From: Nymphaea colorata
Taxonomy: Eukaryota > Streptophyta > Magnoliopsida > Nymphaeales > Nymphaeaceae
Direction of reading: 5' to 3'
DNA length: 64,000 nucleotides
Assembly: GCF_008831285.2 (NCBI RefSeq)
Contig: NC_045138.2
Coordinates: forward strand, 13,528,571 to 13,592,570
Shown here: piece after piece, positions 35,868-47,600 of the stretch
Layout: each line of letters opens with the position of its first letter
How positions within the stretch are numbered: position 1 is the stretch's first letter
The notes under the pieces: model-generated
The model's input: only the letters and a program-made list of their open reading frames with translations
What the model was told of the DNA's origin: nothing
Database searches by the model: none
Program-made: the position numbers and the translations under genes

Positions 35868-38800
35868 TCACCTTTTCTGAAAGTTAAGATGCCTGATGGC
35901 AAAGGCAAAGATGCCAAGGAAGAGGACAACGAAGGCTACATGAACCCCAGCGACCGCACCCAAGAAGCTCTCTTTGTAGCCCAATGAATCGTTCAGGAAC
36001 TGCTTGACTGTGGTGGTGCCCTGTCCTGGAACCGCGATTGGACTGACCAGGTCCCCCACCTGAGAGGTGATAAGCCCATAGAGGGTCCACGCGACGGGGG
36101 AAAGCCAGTAGTACCATCTCCACCAAATTGGAATAAGCTGCCAAAGCACAAGAACAGGAGTCAAGCCTCTGCAGAAGACATCAAGTTTTGGTATTTCTAG
36201 TCATTTTGTTTCTCAAGGGAACAACTCTTTTGTAAACCCTTTGCCATTGGAATGAAGAACGAAAGCACTTACTGGTCGAGCAATGAGAAAGCCGGAGAAG
36301 AGATTCCAAAAGTTGAGGAAGAATGAGTTGACAATGGCGCCTACGTGGTGGTTAGGGGTGAGAGCCACACCCATCATTCCGTAGATGGTGAAGTACACAA
36401 AGCACATGAACATGAAATAGATGAACCAAAACAACTTGCCAGTTTCCCAAGGGAAGCCAATCATGGAAAACAAAATCAAGCAGTAAACAACTGATTGTAC
36501 AAAAATATAGATGACCACCTGCAAAAGAGCACAATGAAGAGAGTAAACATTAGTTTAGGTCTTAAGGATTGTTCAAAGAAAATGGACAATTTTACTAAAA
36601 AAAATTGCAGAACGACGGTTGCCCTCAACAAAATGCGAGTTGAAATAAATGACGGGAAGAACGGAGGTATTGCCTCAACAAAAACAAAATTACAAACAAA
36701 ATGGAGGTAATAGACCATCATTCTTGCCCAAATGCTTTTCATTTAGATATTCTTGGCTCCTATATCAGGGCATATTATAAAAGGATGCTGCAGACTACAC
36801 ATTAATTCTTTAATAATGCTTAAGTAAACAAAAGCTACAAGCAAATTGCCGTACCTGGCCAACGGCATAAGCCAATGCAGAACACATCCCTGCTGCCTTT
36901 TTACGATACATAACTGACCGCTCAACACCTACGACAGGTTGAACTGTTATTGAATTGCTTGCACCAAGGAAGAAAACTGCTGAATACATTGCCCCAAGGA
37001 TATTCAATAGCTCTTGCTGGGTTGATCTGTTATCAAGAAAAAAAGAAGAAGAAGAAGAATTCAGCCTTTGTGCTTCAAACATAACCGACCTTTGCATAAT
37101 AGACGTGCAATTTGGATTTCGTTTTACATGTCAAGCACACAAAAACCATACTTAAGCAGTTCTCTATTATCTGTTCAACATCACGGCACCAAGAGCTACG
37201 AGAGGCTTTTTTAGCAACTTTTTCTTGGAAATCGTGCCAAATGGATGAATAAATTTGAAATCACCTGTATTTAATCTGGAAACTGAGGAATATTTAATTG
37301 ATAACCATAAGTTTGTGAGAGTGATGACCAAGAGACCCAGCATAAATTACTTGTCCACCTCTCTTCATCAACAGAAGCTGTAAGCAAGAAGTGAAGTCAT
37401 GATGGGCAAGGAAAAAGTTTGGACTAGTATAAAAATCAGTAAACATTATTACGAGCTCACCTCATCAAAAGCTTCAAAAATATCAATGCTGGGTTGATGG
37501 ATGGTACACACGACAGTTCTCCCTGTATCAACTGTGTTCCTTACTGTCCTCATAACAATGACAGCAGCTCTGGCATCTAAACCAGATGTGGGTTCGTCCA
37601 TGAAGATGATTGAGGGATTAGCAACCAACTCCACAGTTATAGTTAAACGCTTCCTTTGCTCCGTTGAGAGACCATCCACTCCAGGGAGGCCCACTAGAGC
37701 ATCCCTTATTGGGTTCAATTCAACTAGCTCCATAACTTCTTCAATAAACATTTACAAGTAGAGAAACATTAAGACATCAAAACATAAATGGTGAAGAAAT
37801 TAATAGTAATTTGACCGAGTTCTCATATAAAAAAGTTACCTTTCGTGTATCTGCCTTTACATCGTGAGAAAGGCGCAACCACGCAGAGTAGACCAAAGAC
37901 TCATAAACTGTAACATTGGGTGAATATATGTCATTCTGTTCACAATAACCGCTAACTCTTGCAAAAGTGTCCTGCTTCTTTGGATAGCCAGAAATTTTTA
38001 TGCTTCCCTCTATATATCCTCCTGTCTTTCTCCCTGCTAAGACATCCATTAAAGTGGTCTTTCCAGCACCACTTACACCCATCAAAGTGGTGAGAATTCC
38101 AGGTCTAAAAGAACCACTAACATCACGCAGCAATTGAAGCCGATTTTCTTCAACTCCTTGACTTTTCATTTCCTGGTGAAAAAGTAAGGTCATTAAAAAG
38201 GGCAACATGACATATAATGTTTGACGTGAACTCTAGTTGATTCAAGAAACCATGATCAATAAAATGGTCCTAAACTAACTTTGAGGTCGTCTTAGGCTAG
38301 ATACACTTGATGCGACTAATTCCTCCCTCGGTGGATGTGCATGTATGGATGGTAGAGAAGAGACCAAGAAAAGTAAAGAGTACAGTGGACATTAAATCTA
38401 TGCAAGTGCATGAAAGGCATGCTCGGTATGAGCTGACCAATGGACATGCATAATCACAACTTAGATATAGTCAAACTTGGAAGTGATCAAGTTGGTCCAC
38501 ATCTTTAGGATAGAACTAGCATTTGGAGAACCAAGGTTCAAAATGTCATTAAGCAGTGGAAAAGGGGAAAAGCTGCAAAATGCATGCTTCGAAATCCCTT
38601 AATGAATAAGGTAAAACATTGCTATCACATTGTTCTTCTTAGAAGTTATTTTGATTGCGGATGATTTCTAATTTTAGGTGTATGATTTTTTTTTGGTTGC
38701 CACAATTGATGTCATTGGGGCAAAACTAAAATTGGGAAGTGCATGAAAGTTTTCTTATAACAAAAGAACAATATCAACTTTTAGTGTACGTTTGGATGTT

Positions 38801-40165
38801 AGAAAATTGAAATTGCTGCCAAGAAAAGGGGATTCCAAGAATCAAGAGACTTACTGCAGGCATGTCCACATAGTACTTCACATGATCAAATACCAAAGAA
38901 AGTGGTTGGAAAGGTAAAACCTTTCCTTTCCTTGGAGCCATTGTTTCTGATCCTCGACTTCCATTGTGATTTCTGATTGACATGTCAATTCCTGGACAAA
39001 AAGAATGAAGAGACAGATTCGCCCACGAAAATAAGTTAGTACCTTAAACTTTCAAGAAGTTTAAAAAAAAAAAAAAAAGCTAGCAAAGCAAGAACTGTTG
39101 GAAAAAGTTTAACCTTCAGCAATTGTATTGGGAGATTGTGCAACAAAATTTGGTTGCCCTGACTTTTGTTTTCTGAGGGAACTTGACTTCTTTTTCATCC
39201 TCGTCAGAAAGTACTGATTGAGCACTTACAATAGCTGCATATAACAAATCCCGTAAGGTGGGACATGGTACTTAGTTTTAGAATGCAAGGATTTGTATAG
39301 AAATGTGTACTTACGGTTCAAATATTTGAGAGCAAGGACAAAGCATGCATTGAACAGAAGTGAGAACCCAATGAGGGCCCCAATGCATATCCAATACCAG
39401 TACTCTTCCAAAACATGCCTCTAGATTTAAGAATGGCCTTCCCAGTTGTAGAAGCATCAATGGTCGCATCTGTGTTGGGCTGCAATAATAATGCAAATTA
39501 CATCAACTTATAAAACTTAAGTTACCAACTCTTGAAATTGTATTTGATAACTGAGAAGAAAGAAGAAATATACATTGGATGTTGTCTAGGAAAATAGATG
39601 GACTAGTTAACAACGCCAAAACCCTAATTCCAGTTTGAGTGGAAGTGGATTCCTTAATCTACGCATATCACCACCATAGAAGAAGAGAAAAAGGGTAAGC
39701 CAGTTTTACCTTGCTCCATCTCTTATCAAGAAATTCATTGACGGCTATGGCATTTTGTCCATACATCATAGGTGATATCCAGTATCCCCATATCCACCAT
39801 GGCTTGATGTCATCTGAAGCACAAAAAACACACAAGCACAACCTTAGCACGTCGTGCCCTAACAATAGGTTGGATGATACTCTAATAGAAGCTCGGAGCA
39901 TGCCCTTTCTTTCTAACAAGTCATCAAAATTTTTGAGTGATTCTTTCGATCAAAAAGTTACACGGCATGCAAAAGAAGGATATGAACTACTAACCTTTAG
40001 AGTTCACAAAACCAGAAAGTGAAAAAACCACAAGCATTGCAAAGGTTCCGATTGTGTTGGCAATAACCATTGTCCTCCCCACAGCTGCAACGAACCGAAA
40101 TAGATAAAGTGCCATCTGATGGAAACATAGATATGCAAGGAATTGCCGGAAAGACCTAATAGAAC
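35868..40165 (-). pseudogene. Dead 3' half of the PDR-type ABCG transporter (duplication copy A)
   Basis: This is homologous to exons 8-20 of the intact gene at 44682-56305, without exons 1-7. Counterpart exons lie at about 35868-36137 (20), 36273-36518 (19), 36855-37026 (18), 37461-37751 (14), 37840-38172 (13), 38855-38991 (12), 39114-39234 (11), 39315-39479 (10), 39710-39813 (9) and about 40000-40156 (8). Lesions relative to the intact copy: a deletion of about 1.1 kb removes exons 16 and 17 and part of 15; the exon 14 acceptor AG has become AA; exon 10 has a 1-bp deletion after the GMF codons; exon 11 has an 8-bp deletion. Exon 19 has an in-frame loss of GAGATC. The second nucleotide-binding fold is still readable in exons 13 and 14. 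Exon 20 is identical to that of the intact gene. The right edge ends where the copia fragment begins. Confidence 0.92.
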
Positions 40166-40985
40166 AATTGGCTTAAGATATGGGATACCTTAAAAGAGTT
40201 GTATGGAGAACAAAATAATATGGCTCATATTTACGAAATTCAAATAGAAATTTCTAAGCTTACTATGGGAGATAAGCCTATTTAACTTTATCTTGGTCAG
40301 TTACGAAGTCTCTATGATGAACTTTTACAATACCGACCAGCCACTTCAGATCCCGATGTTTATAAACATAGATTTGAAGAAGATAAGATCTTCAAAGTTC
40401 TTGTTGGTCTAGCTGATGATTACGAAGCTGTCCGAGGTCAGATTTTGATGACGTCTCCTCTTCCAACATTTAACAATGTATGCCAGACCATACAAAGAGA
40501 GGTAGCTCGTTGAAAAGTCATGAACGTGTCTTCAAAAATTAATAGTGAAGAAAGTCTTGAGAAAATGGCGTGTTATGTTAACAATAAAAAGGGAGATTCC
40601 AAACTATCCAATGATAGCAACAATGGCGAGAGAATCCGAAGCAAATTCAAATGCAATGACTGCAAGAAGATTGGACACACACGTGATAGATGTTGGGAGT
40701 TAATTGGTCGTCCAACCAAAGAGAAATCATCATCCAAGCAATCATATCTCGCCAACTTTGTGACCAAGGAAGATATTGAAAAATTCTTTCAAAAATTTTC
40801 AAAGACGAATCTTGTTTCATCTCAACCAGTAGAATCTGAAGGTAAGAATCATGCTCTTATTTCTGTTTCTGCGGATTGTTGACTCTGGGGCCACCGATCG
40901 CATGACTAGAATTTTTTTTAAGATTACTAGTTTAGACAAAGAACAAAAACAGCATGTCTTTACTGTAGATGGGTCACCTATAGCA
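40166..40985 (+). mobile_element. Ty1/copia gag-protease fragment at the duplication junction
   Basis: Plus-strand translation gives a copia-type gag segment starting WDTLKELYG. It continues through a CCHC knuckle (CNDCKKIGHTRDRC, near 40651-40692) and a protease motif, DSGAT (near 40878). It is broken by a TAA near 40278 and a TGA near 40512. It lacks integrase, reverse transcriptase and both LTRs. Its edges coincide with the two duplication breakpoints: transporter intron 7 on the left, SBE intron 5 sequence on the right. Confidence 0.85.
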
Positions 40986-43274
40986 CTTGATGCCCACCTT
41001 CGCCAATCTCCAGCAATCAATGGTGACCTTCTGGCATGGTTGTTTTTTTATTTTTCCTTTTTTCTTTATCTTTTTCACTTTTATGCTCAATATAAGATCT
41101 TTTACTGCCCCAACAAAAAGTTTTCTCTTCAATAGAAAAACTTAATACATTGTTTCTTTTCTTTTCTTTAATATCTATCATTGCTTTTTATAAGTTTTAT
41201 ACTTACGGCTTAGTATTTCTTCTTTTTCTTTTTTTGAGGGAAAATTTATGGGTATACCGTCCAATCATTGTGTGATGAGAAGAAAGTTCATGTGCTTAGA
41301 CATATGCGTCACAAACACAAACTTAGCATTTATGATTTATGGACATGTAATAGAACCTTCCTCCCTCTCGTGGGCATGCACACTCCTCGACCCCTGACCC
41401 TCCCCCTCACCCCAGGAGGAAAAAAAAACACCATTTTCAGCAAAGCAACTTATACACACGTACACGCACACAGAGTCTGTTTTTACAAAAAATGAGGCAT
41501 GAAAAAGGTTGTTGATGTACTGGGCTCTATACTGAACAACTTTTTGAGGTGACAGAAAGAGGGAGGTTAGAGAATCACCTTTGCTCCTGGAGCACGTTCT
41601 CGATACATTATTCCATCTGCACTGTAAAATCAAGAAAAAAATTGGAAAAAGGAAAAGGCATCTTATATAAGAAAATCTTATAATTAATTGCACATATTAT
41701 GATGATGAAAATTTGCATCATACATATAGTGGAGAAGAGGTTCTAAAGAATACCATTGGAACATAAAAAGTAAATATGTTATGGTAAAATTTAGATGAAA
41801 TAACAGGTCTTTGATGGGTAAGAAAATAAGAAACAATAGGACCACCAAAAGATGGTCAAATGAGATGTCATTGGCAAGCACACAAAATAATTTTAGAAAA
41901 AAATAATTGGAAGAGAAAGCCCAACTAGAAAGCAGATAGCCAATGTCTAGGACTAGAACGGATTGCCAACTTTTCATTTCACTTCGCATTTACAACAGCT
42001 CAACATCACTTTTCATGCACATGTTTTTCTGTGACTTAATAAATTACAAAAACTGACCAAAAAAAGTTTAGATGCTTCAAATTTTTGCTACAACTAAAAC
42101 TGTGATAAATGTGAATGCATTCGTTATATTAACTATAAGATTTAAGAAAAAGCATCTGACATAAAAAAATTCAAAACATAAGAGGATCATATCTATACAG
42201 CCTGGGAATTGGAAATGTTTCAACACAAAAATACTAGAATACACTTTCCACATTGTCAGTCAACTAATGGTTATAGAATACAGATACTGAAAGCCTGTGA
42301 ACAAAGCAATAACTATTGAACAGTTATATTTTAAGGTTTCCTGCAAAACAAAAAAGGAACCCAAATCTGTTTAAGGAATTCAAACAGCTCACATTTAAGT
42401 TCAACCTAGTAAAGGTTTTAAGCTGTCATTGGATGGGAATTTCAAACACAATTATCAGATCACTTTGAATAAGTAGGAAATCATGATTACTACAAATAGG
42501 AAGCGGAATGCATCAGGAATCCCAATTCCCAAATATAAGCAAGTTCCAATCATTTGCATCTTGATTCCCATGTAATTCCACTTTAAACTGGTCTTGGCAA
42601 TTACTTATCCCTTGGTATATTTTTTCTTAAAGCGTTGCTTGCTTGTATAAATCTACCAAATGTTAACAAGTGAGCAAATCACTTTCTGCGAAGTTCCCTG
42701 AACAGCTCCCTGTTTCCACTTCCTGAATCATCCAAAAATTTTGAAATGACCACTTTCTGGTTCAAAGTTTTGAATGGAGAAAATTCACCCAATCTGAACA
42801 TATTTTGCCTAATCCAGACTCATGTACCGATCTGTTTTAGCCCATATCCAGCTAACAATCTCCCTGTACTGCAATGACCAGAAGTCCAATCGAATATGGA
42901 ACAATAAGAAATCTACATTTGGACTGGGGACAGATGGTATTTGGATGCATTCCAAGTTGCATTTCTAATTGAATCAACATATGAAAGCTCAGACCTGATT
43001 ATGACCCAAAATTTAATTGATTGTTGGACTTTGCGCTGAAGAAAAACCAGGCTGTCCAGGTTCCAATCCGATCATAGAATAAAATAACTGAGAACTTGGT
43101 TACTGGAAGTGCCACTAAATTCGCCAAACTCAAACAAGGTTGTGGGGGCATGCATTTTTCTCATTCCAGCTGGGAAAAGGACAAACTGAACAAAATTCAC
43201 TTCTGCCAGCTGAAAAGCATCAATTGTGATATGCAAAATGAAACTAATCAAATGTAGGACAAACAGGCACACCA
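40986..43274 (-). pseudogene. SBE fragment in duplication copy B: introns 4-5 and a decayed exon 5
   Basis: This matches 27636-30365 of the SBE gene. The exon 5 counterpart lies at about 41580-41622 and still has flanking AG and GT. Its translation has TYREWAPGA changed to MYRERAPGA, replacing the conserved Trp. Relative to copy A it lacks about 356 bp (equivalent to 29494-29849) and the second 50-bp unit near 27764. It stops just before the exon 4 donor. No other SBE exon is present here, so it cannot encode enzyme. Confidence 0.9.
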
Positions 43275-43572
43275 TGAAGCAACATCCCACTCAAGGAAGT
43301 GGCAGATGGCGACTCTCAACCTCCCCCACCATCAAAAGAAAGAAAGGGTGCTGATTTCTCATCTTTGTTTTTTAGATATTCTATAATCAGGAGGAGTATA
43401 TGGTGTCCGGTTTTGCGCGCAGATTTGAACCATCCTAACTTTATAATTGAGCATTAATAAAATGCATATTCTTGGAGATCAAACCCGGCCACATGAGAAA
43501 AAGAATGTAGACATGTTTCTATCTCCGTCTTATGCACTATCAATTGCTTCCAGCACACAAAACCGATAATTG

Positions 43573-43720
43573 ATCCTCGCTTACCATTTTACTGTCTTAT
43601 GTCAAAAGGTTGTTCCAATTTTCAGATGTTAATTATACCTGAGGTTCAAAAATGCATTTGTTTTCGGGTCCAGCACAGCTAAATGGATCTCGTTTTTGGT
43701 TCAAAATGGTAAGCGAGGAT
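43573..43720. repeat. Inverted repeat, 18-bp arms with 112-bp loop
   Basis: The left arm ATCCTCGCTTACCATTTT (43573-43590) and the right arm AAAATGGTAAGCGAGGAT (43703-43720) are exact reverse complements. They sit in the part of the copy B spacer that has no copy A counterpart. This is consistent with a small foldback insertion. Confidence 0.8.
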
Positions 43721-43844
43721 TGAATATTTCTCAAATTGCAGATCATGTATCAAATTGAAGAGTTTCAAATCGATTCTTGAACCGGACATGATATTTCTAC
43801 GAATACATTTCGATACTTTTCTGTCCACAGGTTCAAATAATGTT

Positions 43845-44225
43845 AAAGAAATTTTATCAAGTTGTTTTGATCGTTTGCAAAGTGTTACGCATATATTTTT
43901 TTGAAAACCAAAATGTGATTATTATTAGTATTTACCTTGTTAAATAGTAGCCAGTTTCAGGCGTACCACCATAAAATGGATTGGACGATTCATAATCGAT
44001 AAGGACCATGGATGTCGTGTTAACTCTTGATCTTTTTTCAAGTGTAAGTTGTTCTCATCGTTTGTAAGGTGTTATGCATATGTTTAATTTTTTGAAACCC
44101 AAAATGTGATTGTTATTAGTGTCTGCCTGGTTAACTTTCACGCATACCACCAATGAATAAAATGATTGAACGATTCATAATCGATAAGGACCTTGGATGT
44201 CGTGTTAACTCTTGATCTTTTTTCA
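43845..44225. repeat. Tandem duplication of about 187 bp in the copy B spacer
   Basis: Two diverged units begin near 43859 and 44046. Each contains AAGTTGTTYTSATCG, CGATTCATAATCGATAAGG and GATGTCGTGTTAACTC. Copy A (35385-35590) has one unit, so the duplication followed the large event or its second unit was lost from copy A. Confidence 0.75.
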
Positions 44226-44681
44226 ACTTAAAACATGTTTCTGGAACTCATTGATGGATCTGTTGCGGTTCTGAGCGTGGCGTCGTCAATATCTGCTCGC
44301 TTTTCGCAACAATGAGCACTGCTATAACGTGCCTTTTTGCTTAAATGTGCAGCGATGTTGTCATACTCTTAAAAAACAACAGTTTTCCCCATGATTCACC
44401 CAAATAATGCTGGGGAAGACGACACATTCGTCGGCCAAAAATAAGAACAAAAGCAATGGCCTTGGTGTGGTAAAATAACAAAGTATTAGTGACGCAATAT
44501 CAGTCACTCTTACGATCATATATACTTGGAGAAGGAACAGAATAAGCCAATTGAAAAAAAAAAAATGGAAAAGTAAAGAACAGAACCGAAGATGAAGCAG
44601 AGGTTGCAATAACTTTGTTGTTACATACATAGAGAATTGGAGAAATTTTTTACATCGTATCGTCCTCCATATTTGCCTCTC

Positions 44682-47600
44682 TCACCTTTTCTGAAAGTTA
44701 AGATGCCTGATGGCAAAGGCAAAGATGCCAAGGAAGAGGACAACGAAGGCTACATGAACCCCAGCGACCGCACCCAAGAAGCTCTCTTTGTAGCCCAATG
44801 AATCGTTCAGGAACTGCTTGACTGTGGTGGTGCCCTGTCCTGGAACCGCGATTGGACTGACCAGGTCCCCCACCTGAGAGGTGATAAGCCCATAGAGGGT
44901 CCACGCGACGGGGGAAAGCCAGTAGTACCATCTCCACCAAATTGGAATAAGCTGCCAAAGCACAAGAACAGGAGTCAAGCCTCTGCAGAAGACATCAAGT
45001 TTTGGTATTTCTAGTCATTTTGTTTCTCAAGGGAACAACTCTTTTGTAAACCCTTTGCCATTGGAATGAAGAACCTAAGCACTTACTGGTCGAGCAATGA
45101 GAAAGCCGGAGAAGAGATTCCAAAAGGTGAGGAAGAATGAGTTGACAATGGCGCCTATGTGGTGGTTAGGGGTGAGAGCCACACCCATCATTCCGTAGAC
45201 GGTGAAGTACACAAAGCACATGAACATGAAATAGATGAACCAAAACAACTTGCCAGCTTCCCAAGGGAAGCCAATCATGGAAAACAAAATCAAGCAGTAA
45301 ACAACTGATTGTACAAAAATATAGATGATCTCTATGACAACCTGCAAAACAGCACAATGAACAGAGTGAACATTAGTTTAGATCTTAAGAAAATGGAGAA
45401 TTTTACTAAAAAAATTTTGCAGAACGACAGTTGCCCTCAACAAAATGCGAGTTGAAATAAATGACGGGAAGAATGGAGGTATTGCCTCAACAAAATTACA
45501 AACAAAATGGAGGTAATAGGCCATCATTCTTGGCCAAATGCTTTTCATTTAGATATTCTTGGCTCCTATATCAGGGCATATTATAAAAGGATGCTGCAGA
45601 ATGGACATTAATTCTTTAATAGTGCTTAAGAAAACAAAAGCTACAAGCAAATTGCCGTACCTGGCCAACGGCATAAGCCAATGCAGAATACATCCCTGCT
45701 GCTTTTTCACGATACATAACTGATCGCTCAACACCTACGACAGGTTGAACTGTTATTGAATTGCTTGCACCAAGGAACAAAACTGCTGAATACATTGCCC
45801 CAAAGAGATTCAATAGCTCTTGCTGGGTTGATCTGTTATCAAGAAAAAAAGAAGAAGAAGAAGAATTCAGCCTTTGTGCTTCAAACATAACCGACCTTTG
45901 CATAATAGACGTGCAATTTGGATTTCGTTTTACATGTCAAGCACACAAAAACCATACTTAAGCAGTTCTCTATTATCTGTTCAACATCACTGCACCAAGA
46001 GCTACGAGAGGCTTTTTTAGCAGCTTTTTCTTAGAAATCGTGCCAAATGGATGAATAAATTTGAAATCACCTGTATTTAATCTGGAAACTAAGGAATATT
46101 TAATTGATAACCATAAGTTGGTCCATGGGACTACAATGAATAATTTGAGGAATTAAAAAATTTAAATATTTAGTGGTAATTGCAGCTTCCAGCAACAGTC
46201 TTGAAGCAATAACATATTTTATAGTTTATATTATTATTTTTCAAATCCATCCCACACGCATTTGATGCCAATGTTGATTGATACCATTACACAAGCTTTG
46301 CACTAATGAAAGCAAGACACCAGAAAGACTTGAAATAGCAAAGAGTCTTACGTTTTCTTTCCAGCTTTCCAAAATATGGTTCCGAAGAGAAGACCTATGA
46401 TAATTGTCATGAACATCCGGATCGCATTATATTGTGGGTTTCTCCAATAGGACCAGAATTGCTTCCAGAAGCATGCTTTGCATTGAACTAGAAAATTTTG
46501 AGAGTATTTAGTAGGGAAAAATAGATCCTTCGAACCCGGAACAGGAGCAGAGAATTCCTTAATAATCTCCTGATTTGTCCTGAACAAAAGTGAAAGTTGC
46601 ACGTGAAATTGGCAATCAATTAACAACAAAAAAATTGAGGAATATCTTGCTACTAAGCTTTACTTACATATACAGGGATGAATTGGCATAAACTTCGGCA
46701 AAATCCACACCAAGTTGAGCTTCAACTAAAGTTGTGGTAACTTCCAACATCCAAGTTGCAGGATTGTATCCTTCAGTAATCCTTGGCACTCCAGGTATTG
46801 ACTGCAACAATAGAACCATGCAATAACTCAAACGTTAGACTCTTAAGAATGAGTAGAATTTAGGATACATATTGGGTTGGATGCATGGAACTAAACGTCT
46901 CAAAAACCTAAGTAGGCATCTTGAGTCTCAAGGGGAATTCATATTTGTACAAACATAAACTTATCATTAGAATTATTTTATGCAGCCAGCTTAATTATTT
47001 TGAAATTTCATCCCAACTTTATGAATCAAACATCAATCACACTATAAATGTTTTGAGGACTATCCTAAATAAATAAACGATTACTCCATTGTTCAGACTA
47101 CCTTGGGCATGAAGAAAAGGATTTTAAAACCTAGTTTTTACAACTTAAAATTTCACCTGTTGATCCTTGAACTCTTGAAACTATATCACGAAATAAAAAA
47201 GCAGAAAAGCAAACCATCCCTCACCTCAAAGTATTGGACAAGTTTGTGAGAGTGATGACCAAGGGACCCCGCATAAATTACTTGTCCACCTCTCTTCATC
47301 AACAGAAGCTGTAAGCAAGAAGCGAAGTCATGATGGGCAAGGAAAAAGTTTGGACTAGTATAAAAATCAGTAAACATTATTACGAGCTCACCTCATCAAA
47401 AGCTTCAAAAATATCAATGCTGGGTTGATGGATGGTACACACGACAGTTCTCCCTGTATCAACTGTGTTCCTTACTGTCCTCATAACAATGGCAGCAGCT
47501 CTGGCATCTAAACCAGATGTGGGTTCGTCCATGAAGATAATTGAGGGATTAGCAACCAACTCCACAGCTATAGTTAAACGCTTCCTTTGCTCCGTTGAGA

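Larger units (their letters stand above)
43275..44681. other. Spacer downstream of the intact transporter, with duplicated and unique parts
   Basis: 43277-43425 matches the SBE-upstream sequence at 34804-34945. 43425-43810 has no counterpart in copy A and contains an 18-bp inverted repeat. 43812-44680 matches 35341-35866, with an internal tandem duplication. The transporter 3' untranslated region must lie in its right end. No gene is supported. Confidence 0.6.

Noticed and set aside
35868-40165. Copy A as a functional half-size ABCG gene
   Set aside because: The order of domains is that of the C-terminal PDR half. It has frameshifts, a lost acceptor and missing exons, and no start context.
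44952-44978. Transporter exon 20 beginning at the CTGCAG acceptor near 44990
   Set aside because: That acceptor puts the exon out of phase with exon 19. The GGCAG acceptor just before 44951 gives ARP followed by [11 protein letters not shown], matching the family.
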